A DNA stretch of 13,376 nt from C00003060 sp964440795 (GCA_964440795.1 CAYTTQ010000069.1:1-13376); one strand, 5' to 3'. Counted from the first letter of the stretch, positions 1-7,684 are shown. A program made the numbers and translations. Notes: generated by a model not told the origin, from the letters alone.

Positions 1-522
1 CACGGGACGACGATACTTGCTGTCAGGCGAGGTGACCATGTGGCATTGGCCGGTGACGGGCAAGTGAGTCTCAAGGATACGGTGGTCAAACACCGTGCCA
101 GGAAGGTCCGCAAGATATACAAGGAGCGGATACTGGTCGGGTTTGCCGGCGCAACGGCCGATGCCCTGAACCTGTACGAGCGTTTCGAGGGAAAACTCGA
201 GCAGTTTAACGGCAATTTGACCCGAGCGGCCGTGGAGCTGGCCAAAGACTGGCGAACGGACAAGTACCTGAGAAGACTGGAGGCGCTTTTGCTGGCCGTG
301 GATGCGGGGCACATGTTTCTTATCTCCGGTACGGGAGACGTCATTGAGCCCGATGAAGGAATTTTGGGAATCGGTTCCGGTGGGGCTTATGCGCAGGCGG
401 CTGCTACAGCCCTGTGCGGGCATACGGAACTGGACGCCAAATCCATTGTGGAGGAGGCCATGAAGATCGCCGCATCGATTTGTGTATATACGAATGCCAA
501 TATCACGGTGGAGTATTTATGA
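1..522 (+). CDS. hslV: HslV, ATP-dependent protease peptidase subunit (5' partial)
   Basis: HslV is the proteolytic subunit of the cytoplasmic HslUV (ClpQY) complex, an N-terminal-threonine hydrolase that degrades proteins unfolded by HslU. The reading frame is open from base 1 and the visible peptide begins HGTTILAVRR. The first Thr of TTI (codon at 7-9) matches the catalytic Thr that becomes residue 1 after propeptide removal, so only the first few propeptide codons are missing. The in-frame GTG at 40 cannot be the start because it would remove this Thr. Family hallmarks are LAGDGQVSL, the ARKVR segment with the active-site Lys, GFAGATADA, ERFEGKLE and the GSGGAYAQAAA region. About 171 mature residues are visible, close to the family length. 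The stop overlaps the hslU start by 4 nt (ATGA), which implies translational coupling. Identification is firm; only the true start is unseen. Confidence 0.97.
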   Translation, partial: HGTTILAVRRGDHVALAGDGQVSLKDTVVKHRARKVRKIYKERILVGFAGATADALNLYERFEGKLEQFNGNLTRAAVELAKDWRTDKYLRRLEALLLAVDAGHMFLISGTGDVIEPDEGILGIGSGGAYAQAAATALCGHTELDAKSIVEEAMKIAASICVYTNANITVEYL

Positions 523-1892
523 AAAAATTGACACCGCGGGAAATTGTTTCCGCACTCGATAAATATGTGATCAGTCAAGCGGATGCCAAGCGCTCCGTGG
601 CCATCGCCTTGCGTAATCGATGGCGTCGACGGCAGGTTTCGGAACACCTCCGGGACGAAATTGCACCGAAAAACATCATTCTTATCGGGGCGACCGGTGT
701 GGGCAAGACCGAAATTGCGCGACGTTTGGCCAGGTTGGCCGAATCTCCCTTTTTGAAAGTGGAGGCGTCCAAGTTTACCGAGGTCGGCTACGTGGGCCGG
801 GATGTGGAGTCGATTATTCGAGACCTGACCGAGCTGACGGTGAGCATGGTCAAAGCGGAAGAACAAGAGTCGGTGAAGGTCAAGGCGGAAAAAATCGCTG
901 AGGAACGCCTCCTGGACATTCTACTTCCCCCGAAAAGGGAGTCCCAGGATCAAGAGGAGACGGAAACCGAAGAGAAGACTTTGGAGCTGGTCAAGAGCGA
1001 TGGACTTGAACCCCGTTCAACCCGGGATAAGATTCGAAAAATGCTCCGGGAGGGAAAACTCGACAACCGATATGTCGATTTGGAAGTGGCGGAACAGTCC
1101 ACGCCGGTGGTGGAGATATTCTCCGCGGCGGGAATGGAAGAAATGGATATCAACCTCAAGGACATGTTGGGCAATATGTTTCCCAAAAAGACGCGGAAAC
1201 GAAAGGTGAAGGTGCCCGAGGCCTTGGAGATCCTGACGCAGGAGGAGGCGCAACGGTTGGTGGACATGGATAAAGTGGTGAAACAGGCCGTACAGCGGGT
1301 TGAACAATCGGGAATCATTTTTCTGGACGAAATCGATAAGGTGGCCGGCCGAGAGGGCGGCCATGGACCGGATGTCTCCCGGGAAGGGGTACAAAGAGAC
1401 CTGTTGCCCATCGTGGAGGGATGTACGGTGACCACGAAATACGGAATGGTGAAGACCGATCACATCCTGTTTATTGCCTCCGGCGCGTTCCATACCTGTA
1501 AGCCCTCTGATCTGGTGCCGGAACTTCAGGGGCGGTTTCCGATTCGTGTGGAGCTTAAATCTCTGGGTAAAGAAGACTTTGTGAGGATACTCACGGAGCC
1601 CCAGAATGCCTTGGTGCTTCAATATCAGGAGCTGTTAAGGACGGAGGGAATCGATCTCGAGTTGAAAGATGAAGCTATATCGGCGATTGCCGAGATTGCC
1701 ACCGAGGTGAACGACCGAACCGAAAATATTGGTGCCCGACGGCTCCACACGGTTATGGAACGCCTCCTTGATGATATCCTCTTTGACGCCCCGGACGTGG
1801 AATACCGCGAACTGATCATTGATGCCGAATACGTGTATCGAAAGCTCCAGGACATAAAAGAGAACGACGATTTGAGCCGGTATATCCTTTAA
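519..1892 (+). CDS. hslU: HslU, AAA+ unfoldase ATPase of the HslUV protease
   Basis: HslU is the hexameric AAA+ ATPase that recognises, unfolds and threads substrates into HslV. The 457-residue product fits the family (about 440-460). I see Walker A GATGVGKT (57-64), the pore-loop GYVG (90-93), an acidic, charged I-domain (about 110-243), Walker B IIFLDE (266-271), a sensor-1 region IASGAFH (319-325) and sensor-2-like GARRLH (405-410). The last residues, DLSRYIL, match the C-terminal tail that docks into HslV and activates it. The start at 519 overlaps the hslV stop and has GGTGGAG (507-513) 5 nt upstream; the frame extends further upstream, but that part lies inside hslV and has no family similarity. 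One oddity is Ala-58 in Walker A where HslU normally has Pro. The stop is at 1890-1892, followed by the heptad-repeat spacer. Confidence 0.98.
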   Translation: MKKLTPREIVSALDKYVISQADAKRSVAIALRNRWRRRQVSEHLRDEIAPKNIILIGATGVGKTEIARRLARLAESPFLKVEASKFTEVGYVGRDVESIIRDLTELTVSMVKAEEQESVKVKAEKIAEERLLDILLPPKRESQDQEETETEEKTLELVKSDGLEPRSTRDKIRKMLREGKLDNRYVDLEVAEQSTPVVEIFSAAGMEEMDINLKDMLGNMFPKKTRKRKVKVPEALEILTQEEAQRLVDMDKVVKQAVQRVEQSGIIFLDEIDKVAGREGGHGPDVSREGVQRDLLPIVEGCTVTTKYGMVKTDHILFIASGAFHTCKPSDLVPELQGRFPIRVELKSLGKEDFVRILTEPQNALVLQYQELLRTEGIDLELKDEAISAIAEIATEVNDRTENIGARRLHTVMERLLDDILFDAPDVEYRELIIDAEYVYRKLQDIKENDDLSRYIL

Positions 1893-1894
1893 GA

Positions 1895-1986
1895 AAGGTT
1901 CCGGGGTCAAGGCGCAAGGTGAAAGGTGAAAGGTGTTTAGGCTGAAGACCGAAGGCTGAAGGCGCAGGGTTCAGGACTGACTGACA
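1895..1986 (+). repeat. Degenerate 7-bp tandem repeat tract filling the hslU-argB spacer
   Basis: Essentially the whole 95-bp spacer divides into 13 consecutive 7-mers resembling AAGGYGN, with a single extra T at 1937. The clearest units are AAGGCGC (1909 and 1959), AAGGTGA (1916 and 1923), AAGGTGT (1930), TAGGCTG (1938) and AAGGCTG (1952). Units at both ends (1895, 1902, 1966, 1973, 1980) are more degenerate. The top strand is purine-rich and contains two exact AGGTGA hexamers (1917-1922, 1924-1929), the same word that serves as the apparent ribosome binding site of argD. The tract carries no convincing hairpin, promoter or terminator. It also supplies the only Shine-Dalgarno-like word before argB (AGGA, 1973-1976, 11 nt upstream of the ATG). 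Whether it is a dispersed repeat family cannot be judged from one window. Confidence 0.75.
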
Positions 1987-1987
1987 A

Positions 1988-2872
1988 ATGACAGCTACTG
2001 TTGCGGAAATACTTATCGAAGCACTGCCGTATATTCGTCGTTTTTACGGCCGGACCATCGTAATCAAGTACGGCGGACACGCCATGGTGGATCCGGGACT
2101 CAAGAAGGATTTCGCCCGGGATATCACACTGCTTAAATTCATCGGCTTGAATCCGGTGGTGGTGCACGGCGGGGGCCCGCAAATCGGTTCCGTTTTGGAA
2201 CAGATGGGCATTCGGTCACGCTTTGTAGACGGGATGCGGGTCACCGACGAACCGACCATGGATGTGGTGGAGATGGTGTTGGTGGGCAATGTAAACAAGG
2301 CCATCGTGAGCCGGATTTGTCAGTTCGGCGGAAACGCCGTGGGGCTAAGCGGTAAGGACGGCGGGTTGTTGCTTGCCGAAAAGATGCAGTTGGTCCGATC
2401 CACATCGGCGGCCGATGAGCCGCCGGAAATCATCGACATGGGGATGGTCGGAGAAGTGGTCGGGGTGAACCCGGAAATCATCAGGACGCTGGAGGCCGGC
2501 GGGTTCATACCCGTCATCGCTCCGGTGGGGGTGGGCAAATCGGGTGAGACGTATAACATCAATGCCGACTGGGTCGCCTGCAAGATCGCGCTTTCCTTAC
2601 ACGCGATCAAATTCATGCTGCTCACCGACGTGGAGGGTCTCCTGGATAAATCCGGCGAGCTGATATCCAGCACGACGGTGCCGGAAACAGAGCGTCTGCT
2701 GGCGGACGGGAGTATATCGGGGGGGATGATCCCGAAAATGCGATGTGCCCTGGAAGCCGCCAAGGGGGGGGTAGATAGTGTTCACATCATTGACGGTCGA
2801 AAGCCCCACGCCGTTTTGCTGGAGCTATTCACCGACCGAGGCATTGGGACACAGGTGACCGACGATGGATAA
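1988..2872 (+). CDS. argB: N-acetylglutamate kinase (ArgB), likely arginine-sensitive type
   Basis: ArgB phosphorylates N-acetyl-L-glutamate with ATP, the second step of arginine synthesis, in the cytoplasm. The 294-residue product shows amino-acid-kinase family motifs: IKYGGHAM with Lys-27, HGGGPQI (60-66), the substrate-binding RFVDGMRVTD (78-87), GLSGKDGG (119-126), NINADWVA (190-197) and GGMIPKM with Lys-250. An N-terminal helix (about 4-20, VAEILIEALPYIRRFY) precedes the first strand, and the C-terminus reads LELFTDRGIGTQV. Both features are characteristic of hexameric NAGKs inhibited by arginine and absent from the short E. coli enzyme, so feedback inhibition is a reasonable inference. 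The start at 1988 gives the full family N-terminus but has only a weak ribosome site. The last 8 nt overlap argD. Confidence 0.97.
   Translation: MTATVAEILIEALPYIRRFYGRTIVIKYGGHAMVDPGLKKDFARDITLLKFIGLNPVVVHGGGPQIGSVLEQMGIRSRFVDGMRVTDEPTMDVVEMVLVGNVNKAIVSRICQFGGNAVGLSGKDGGLLLAEKMQLVRSTSAADEPPEIIDMGMVGEVVGVNPEIIRTLEAGGFIPVIAPVGVGKSGETYNINADWVACKIALSLHAIKFMLLTDVEGLLDKSGELISSTTVPETERLLADGSISGGMIPKMRCALEAAKGGVDSVHIIDGRKPHAVLLELFTDRGIGTQVTDDG
2853..2858 (+). promoter_or_regulatory. Ribosome binding site of argD (AGGTGA)
   Basis: AGGTGA lies 6 nt before the argD ATG, inside the end of argB. It matches the 3' half of the extended anti-Shine-Dalgarno complement (GGAGGTGA). It supports the start at 2865 over the Met codon five residues later. 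Confidence 0.6.
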
Positions 2873-4052
2873 CGCAATCATGGAGAAAGCGGATCGGGTC
2901 ATATTTGATACCTACAAGCGGTTTCCGGTGGTCTTTACCAGGGGCGGCGGTTGCACGCTGGAAGACACGGAAGGCCGCACGTATACGGATTTTGTCGCCG
3001 GCATCGCCGTATGTAATTTGGGACATGCCCATGAGGGGGTGGCCGAGGCGGTATCGGCTCAGGCCCGGCGCTTGGTGCATGTGTCCAACCTCTATTACAC
3101 CGAACCCCAAACGGAGCTGGCCGCCTGGCTTGTGGAGCGGTCTTTTGCCGATCGGGTCTTTTTTTGTAACAGTGGTGCCGAAGCCAATGAGGCCGCCATC
3201 AAGCTGGCGCGAAAGTATTATAAGGACCGGGGGGAAACGCATCGGTATCGAATCATAACCATGGATGGCTCTTTTCACGGACGGACCATGGCCACCTTGG
3301 CGGCGACCGGACAGGACAAAATCAAAAAGGGGTTTGATCCGTTATTGGAAGGTTTCGATATCGTGCCGTTTAATGACCTGCAAGCGGTTAGGGACGCGGT
3401 AACCCCGGAAACCTGCGCGGTAATGTTGGAGCCGATTCAGGGCGAAGGGGGGGTTCGATGTCCCGGTGAAAGTTATCTAAAGGGGCTGCGGGAACTCTGT
3501 GACGAACAGGGGTTACTTCTCGTTTTTGACGAGATACAGACCGGCATGGGACGAACGGGTAAACTGTTTGCCTATGAACATTTCGGATTGCATCCCGATA
3601 TCATGACATTGGCCAAGGCGATCGCCAACGGGCTTCCCATGGGGGCCATGCTGGCCACGGAAGCGATAGCCAGCGCCTTCGGCCCCGGTGCCCATGCGTC
3701 CACCTTCGGCGGCACGCCGCTGGTGGCCGCTGCGGCCATGGCGGTGGCCAAAGTTCTGGAAGACGGTGTCGTACTGGAGAATTGTCGCCGAGTGGGCGCC
3801 TATTTTAAGGAAAAGCTTCTGACCTTGAAGTCCAAGTATGATGTTATTCAGGAAGTGAGAGGCAAGGGACTTCTGGTCGGGATGGATTTGACGATCGACG
3901 GTGGGGAGATTGTCAATGCCTGCATGAAGCGGGGGTTTCTGGTTAACTGCGCGCAAGGGCACATCTTGCGGTTCATCCCGCCGCTGATCGTCACAGAGGC
4001 GGACATAGACCGCCTGGTTGCGTGTTTGGATGCTGTTTTGGAGACGGTTTGA
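2865..4052 (+). CDS. argD: Acetylornithine aminotransferase (ArgD)
   Basis: ArgD is a class III, PLP-dependent aminotransferase that converts N-acetylglutamate semialdehyde plus glutamate to N-acetylornithine. The 395-residue length is typical. Visible hallmarks are CNSGAEANEAAIKLAR (101-116, phosphate-binding turn), GSFHGRT (135-141), LEPIQGEGG (188-196), FDEIQTGMGRTG (221-232) with Asp-222 for the pyridine nitrogen, and the Schiff-base Lys-251 in TLAKAIANGLPMGAM. STFGG followed by a C-terminal small domain completes the fold. ArgD enzymes often also act as succinyl-DAP aminotransferase (DapC), but dapL in this window makes that activity unnecessary here. The gene overlaps argB by 8 nt and is followed by a 68-nt spacer before argF. 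Confidence 0.96.
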   Translation: MDNAIMEKADRVIFDTYKRFPVVFTRGGGCTLEDTEGRTYTDFVAGIAVCNLGHAHEGVAEAVSAQARRLVHVSNLYYTEPQTELAAWLVERSFADRVFFCNSGAEANEAAIKLARKYYKDRGETHRYRIITMDGSFHGRTMATLAATGQDKIKKGFDPLLEGFDIVPFNDLQAVRDAVTPETCAVMLEPIQGEGGVRCPGESYLKGLRELCDEQGLLLVFDEIQTGMGRTGKLFAYEHFGLHPDIMTLAKAIANGLPMGAMLATEAIASAFGPGAHASTFGGTPLVAAAAMAVAKVLEDGVVLENCRRVGAYFKEKLLTLKSKYDVIQEVRGKGLLVGMDLTIDGGEIVNACMKRGFLVNCAQGHILRFIPPLIVTEADIDRLVACLDAVLETV

Positions 4053-4120
4053 ACAGGTTTATCCCGTTTATACCGGAGATCCGTTTCAATCACCAGTCCT
4101 GGTGAATGTGTAGGTAAAAT
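4053..4120. other. argD-argF spacer with small hairpin and a direct repeat
   Basis: This 68-nt gap holds two small structures. A near-perfect tandem 9-mer, GTTTATCCC then GTTTATACC, occupies 4057-4074. A perfect inverted repeat, TCACCA-GTCC-TGGTGA, occupies 4090-4105, with a 6-bp stem and 4-nt loop. The hairpin ends 15 nt before the argF ATG and has no T-run, so it is not a terminator. The only ribosome-site-like word for argF is AGGT (4112-4115). I find no convincing ArgR box. Confidence 0.4.
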
Positions 4121-5032
4121 ATGAAAAGACACCTTCTGACACTCAGAGATTTGGACCGTAATGATTTCGAGAATTTCTTCGCCCGTGCTTTCGAATTGAA
4201 GAAACGGCTTTGTGCCGGTATCTTGGATCGACCGCTTATGGGAAAGACGATCGGGCTGATTTTCGACAAGGCCTCCACTCGAACCCGGGTATCTTTTGAA
4301 GTGGCCGCCATCCAATTGGGCGGCGCCTCACTCTTTCTGAGCACGCGGGACACTCAGCTGATTCGAAACGAACCGGTTGCGGATACCGCGCGGGTTCTCT
4401 CTCGGTATTTGGATGCGCTGGTGATTCGGACATACTCTCAGGATTTGCTCAACGAACTCGCCGCGACATCCTCCGTTCCCGTGATCAACGGATTGACGGA
4501 CGTTTACCATCCATGTCAGGTGTTGAGCGATTTGATGACCGTTTTGGAGAAAAAGGGAGATATCAACGACCAAAAGATCGTGTGGGTGGGAGACGGCAAC
4601 AATGTTGCTCATTCCTGGATTAATGCCGCGGCGATAATGGGATTTAATCTGGTTATCTGCTCCCCGCAAGGATATCTGCCACGAAAATCGATTTTGCAGG
4701 ATGCCGTGTCCGATGTGGGGGATGCGATCACCGTGGTTTCCGACCCCAAAGAGGCGGTTCGAGAGGCCGATGTCATCTATACCGATGTGTGGGCCAGTAT
4801 GGGTCAGGAAAATGAATCCGCTCGGCGCAAAGGGGTATTCAGGCCCTATCAGGTGAATGAAGAACTGGTGGCTCTGGCCAAGCCGGATGTTATCGTGATG
4901 CATTGCCTGCCTGCCCACAGGGGCGAAGAGATCAGCGAGGAGGTCTTGGAAGGCGAACACTCGGTGGTCTGGGATCAGGCGGAGAATAAATTACATATGC
5001 ATAAGGCCGTTTTGGAAACCTATCTGTCATAA
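4121..5032 (+). CDS. argF: Ornithine carbamoyltransferase, anabolic (ArgF)
   Basis: ArgF transfers the carbamoyl group of carbamoyl phosphate to ornithine, giving citrulline, and works as a cytoplasmic trimer. The 303-residue product carries the carbamoyl-phosphate motif STRTR (52-56, within FDKASTRTRVSFE), the HPCQ motif (130-133), the ornithine-binding DVWASMGQE (222-230, SMG loop) and the catalytic HCLP (261-264, followed by AHRGEE). Presence of the SMG loop and HCLP separates it from aspartate carbamoyltransferase. Its place between argD and argG argues for the biosynthetic rather than the catabolic enzyme. The start at 4121 fits the family N-terminus (HLLTLRDL). It has only a modest AGGT ribosome site 5 nt upstream. 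Confidence 0.97.
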   Translation: MKRHLLTLRDLDRNDFENFFARAFELKKRLCAGILDRPLMGKTIGLIFDKASTRTRVSFEVAAIQLGGASLFLSTRDTQLIRNEPVADTARVLSRYLDALVIRTYSQDLLNELAATSSVPVINGLTDVYHPCQVLSDLMTVLEKKGDINDQKIVWVGDGNNVAHSWINAAAIMGFNLVICSPQGYLPRKSILQDAVSDVGDAITVVSDPKEAVREADVIYTDVWASMGQENESARRKGVFRPYQVNEELVALAKPDVIVMHCLPAHRGEEISEEVLEGEHSVVWDQAENKLHMHKAVLETYLS

Positions 5033-5045
5033 TTTTTTTCGTGCC

Positions 5046-5050
5046 GGAGG
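5046..5050 (+). promoter_or_regulatory. Ribosome binding site fixing the TTG start of argG
   Basis: A full GGAGG ends 6 nt before the TTG at 5057. No ATG or GTG lies between this site and the conserved KIVLAYSGGLDTS segment, so the TTG is the start. Confidence 0.75.
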
Positions 5051-5056
5051 TTCGAT

Positions 5057-6262
5057 TTGTCGGAGACAATAGAAAAGATTGTGTTGGCCTACTCGGGGGG
5101 ACTCGATACGTCCGTTATTTTGAAGTGGCTGACGGAGACCTATCAATGCCCGGTTGTGGCCTTTGCTGCAGACATCGGCCAGGGAGAAGAACTGGATCAA
5201 ATTGAAGAAAAGGCCCGAGAAACGGGGGCGGAGAAGGTGGTGATCGAAGACCTTTCGGAAGCGTTCGTCCGGGATTATGTCTTTCCCGCCTTTCGGGCCA
5301 ATGCGCTGTATGAAGGCCATTATCTGTTGGGAACCTCTCTGGCCAGGCCATTGATTGCGAAACGACAGGTGGAAATCGCCCGGGCCGAGGGATGTAATGC
5401 CGTCAGCCATGGGGCTACCGGCAAGGGAAACGACCAGGTCCGGTTTGAACTTTCCTATTTGGCGCTTTCTCCGAATATCCGGATTATCGCGCCGTGGCGG
5501 GAATGGGATCTCAATTCCAGGCAGGCGTTGATGGCCTACGCCGATTCCCGGGGCATTCCCGTTCCCACGACGCCGAAAAAACCCTATAGTACGGATCGGA
5601 ACCTCCTCCACGTGAGTTATGAGGGGGGCGTTTTGGAAGATCCCTGGCATCGTCCGCCGGAGGAGATGTTCAGACTCACGAAATCTCCGCAAGACGCACC
5701 GGACCGGTCTGAAGAGATCGAGATTTCTTTTGATCAGGGCAACCCCGTGGCCATCGACGGCGAGAGACTATCTCCGGCGGCCCTCCTTGCCCGACTCAAT
5801 GAACTGGGGGGTAGAAACGGCATCGGGCGGGTGGACTTGGTGGAAAACCGGTTTGTGGGGATGAAATCCCGAGGTGTTTACGAGACCCCCGGCGGTACGA
5901 TTTTGAGGGCGGCCCACATGGCGATGGAGTCGATCACTATGGATAGAGAGGTCATGCACCTGAGAGACGCCATGATTCCCAAGTATGCGCAACTGATATA
6001 CAACGGGTTCTGGTTTTCACCTGAAATGCGGTTGTTGCAGACCATGATCGATGAAACGCAAAAGTCCGTTTCCGGTACGGTGCGCCTGATGCTCTACAAA
6101 GGAAACTGTCAAGTGATCGGCCGAAAATCCGACCGGTCTATGTATAGAGACGATTTTGCCACCTTCGAAGATGACGAGGTATATCGTCAAAAGGATGCGG
6201 AAGGGTTTATTCGCTTGAATGCGTTACGCCTTCGCATTCAAGCATTGATGGACCAAAAATAG
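5057..6262 (+). CDS. argG: Argininosuccinate synthase (ArgG)
   Basis: ArgG condenses citrulline with aspartate using ATP, giving argininosuccinate, AMP and PPi. The 401-residue product is the common bacterial length. The PP-loop ATP motif AYSGGLDTS is at residues 11-19, HGATGKGNDQVRFE at 118-131, IIAPWRE follows, and the C-terminal region contains GTVRLMLYKGNCQVIGRKS, typical of the family. Translation starts at TTG 5057, supported by GGAGG (5046-5050) and by the lack of another candidate before the PP-loop. The gene lies 24 nt after argF and 29 nt before argH, most likely on the same transcript. Confidence 0.97.
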   Translation: MSETIEKIVLAYSGGLDTSVILKWLTETYQCPVVAFAADIGQGEELDQIEEKARETGAEKVVIEDLSEAFVRDYVFPAFRANALYEGHYLLGTSLARPLIAKRQVEIARAEGCNAVSHGATGKGNDQVRFELSYLALSPNIRIIAPWREWDLNSRQALMAYADSRGIPVPTTPKKPYSTDRNLLHVSYEGGVLEDPWHRPPEEMFRLTKSPQDAPDRSEEIEISFDQGNPVAIDGERLSPAALLARLNELGGRNGIGRVDLVENRFVGMKSRGVYETPGGTILRAAHMAMESITMDREVMHLRDAMIPKYAQLIYNGFWFSPEMRLLQTMIDETQKSVSGTVRLMLYKGNCQVIGRKSDRSMYRDDFATFEDDEVYRQKDAEGFIRLNALRLRIQALMDQK

Positions 6263-6277
6263 GGTTTCTCCCTGCTG

Positions 6278-6284
6278 TAAGGAG
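6278..6284 (+). promoter_or_regulatory. Ribosome binding site fixing the TTG start of argH
   Basis: TAAGGAG, a near-perfect Shine-Dalgarno word, lies 7 nt before the TTG at 6292, which begins the conserved KLWDGRF N-terminus. Confidence 0.75.
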
Positions 6285-6291
6285 CGCGGTT

Positions 6292-7683
6292 TTGCCAAAG
6301 AAATTGTGGGATGGAAGATTTACGGAGATGACCGACGAGGCCGTGGAGGCCTTTACGTCGTCGATTAACTACGATAAACGACTGTCCGCCTATGACATCG
6401 CCGGCAGTATCGCCCATTGCCGCATGTTGGCCAAGCAGTCGATCATTTCGCAAGAAGACGCCTCGATCATCATAGAAGGTTTGGGCAGAATCGGCCGGGA
6501 CATCGAGCGGGGTGACTTCCGATTTGATGAGGCTCTGGAAGATATTCACATGAACATTGAGTCGGTTCTGACCAATGAGATCGGTGAGGTGGCACAAAAG
6601 CTTCATACCGGGAGAAGTCGAAACGATCAGGTGGTCTTAGATGTTCGCATGTACTTACGGGATGAACTGGGGCATATTCTAAACGCCTTGACCCGGTTGC
6701 GTGGTGCATGTCTGGATCTGGCGGAGAAACACATCGGTGTCATGATGCCGGGGTACACCCATTTGCGCCGGGCCCAACCGATTTTGTTTTCTCATCATGT
6801 CATGGCCTATTATGAGATGTTTTCGCGAGACAGGGAGCGGTTTAAAGGAGTCCTGGAGCGGGTTAACGTCTTGCCGCTGGGCAGTGCCGCCTTAGCGGGA
6901 ACCACCTATCCCATCGACATGCAGTATACGGCGGAACTTCTCAACTTTCAAAGGGTGTCGACGAACAGCTTGGATGCAGTGAGCAGTCGTGATTTTATTC
7001 TCGAGTTTCTCTCGGCGGCGAGTATCTTTATGGTCAACATCAGTCGCCTTTCGGAAGAACTGATTCTTTGGTCTTCCAGTGAGTTTGACTTTATCGATAT
7101 GCCGGATGCCTTTACGACGGGCAGCAGTATCATGCCTCAGAAGAAGAATCCCGATGTGGCTGAACTGGCTCGGGGAAAATCCGGTCGGGTATTCGGTTCC
7201 TTGATGAGCGTCCTGACGCTGATGAAGGGTCTCGTCTTAAGCTACAACCGAGACATGCAGGAAGACAAGGAACCCCTGTTTGATACCGTCGACACGGTCA
7301 AGCAGTGTCTGGCCGTTTATGAACGATTAATCCCGCGACTGATCGTCAAGAAGGCGTCGATCGAGCGCTGGGTGAATGTAGGGTATTTGAATGCCACCGA
7401 CGTGGCGGACTTTCTGGTAACAAAAGGGATGCCCTTTCGACAGGCCCATCGATGTACCGGTGAGGTGGTTCGATATGCCATAGAACAGGGCAAGGAAATA
7501 CATGAACTGTCGATGGAAGAGTTGAAGCGATTTTCGAGACGTTTCTCTGAAGATCTCTTCCCGCTTTTAGAGCCCCGACAAATGATTGATAGACGGGTTT
7601 CCCCGGGCGGAACAGCCACGGAGAATGTGCGGGGGGCGATAGGGGCGGCCAAGCGCGTGATCGCTGAAGAGATGGGGGAGTGA
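6292..7683 (+). CDS. argH: Argininosuccinate lyase (ArgH)
   Basis: ArgH splits argininosuccinate into arginine and fumarate, the last step of the pathway. It is a homotetramer of the fumarase/aspartase superfamily. The 463-residue product has the N-terminal KLWDGRF, EDIHMNIE (83-90), HTGRSRNDQ (105-113), GYTHL with His-157 (154-158), PLGSAALAGT (195-204) and the superfamily signature GSSIMPQKKNPD (277-288) with the catalytic-loop Ser. Translation starts at TTG 6292 behind TAAGGAG. A small oddity is Arg-159 after GYTHL, where I expect Gln (GYTHLQ). The stop is one base before the start of the downstream lipoprotein gene, so the two are very likely cotranscribed. Confidence 0.97.
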   Translation: MPKKLWDGRFTEMTDEAVEAFTSSINYDKRLSAYDIAGSIAHCRMLAKQSIISQEDASIIIEGLGRIGRDIERGDFRFDEALEDIHMNIESVLTNEIGEVAQKLHTGRSRNDQVVLDVRMYLRDELGHILNALTRLRGACLDLAEKHIGVMMPGYTHLRRAQPILFSHHVMAYYEMFSRDRERFKGVLERVNVLPLGSAALAGTTYPIDMQYTAELLNFQRVSTNSLDAVSSRDFILEFLSAASIFMVNISRLSEELILWSSSEFDFIDMPDAFTTGSSIMPQKKNPDVAELARGKSGRVFGSLMSVLTLMKGLVLSYNRDMQEDKEPLFDTVDTVKQCLAVYERLIPRLIVKKASIERWVNVGYLNATDVADFLVTKGMPFRQAHRCTGEVVRYAIEQGKEIHELSMEELKRFSRRFSEDLFPLLEPRQMIDRRVSPGGTATENVRGAIGAAKRVIAEEMGE

Positions 7684-7684
7684 T

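Noticed and set aside
40..42. GTG at 40 as hslV start
   Set aside because: It would remove the catalytic N-terminal Thr encoded at 7-9; the gene simply begins before the window.
414..518. Upstream extension of hslU from a GTG at 414
   Set aside because: The added 35 residues lie inside hslV in another frame and do not resemble HslU; the ATG at 519 has a good ribosome site and the family N-terminus.
4075..4120. ArgR operator upstream of argF
   Set aside because: The spacer does not match the TGAAT-type ARG box palindrome beyond a single GTGAAT half-like word, so no operator is called.
4328..5692. Long antisense open frames opposite argF and argG (about 210-220 codons each)
   Set aside because: They mirror strongly conserved genes, share no protein family features and have no independent ribosome sites that I can see.
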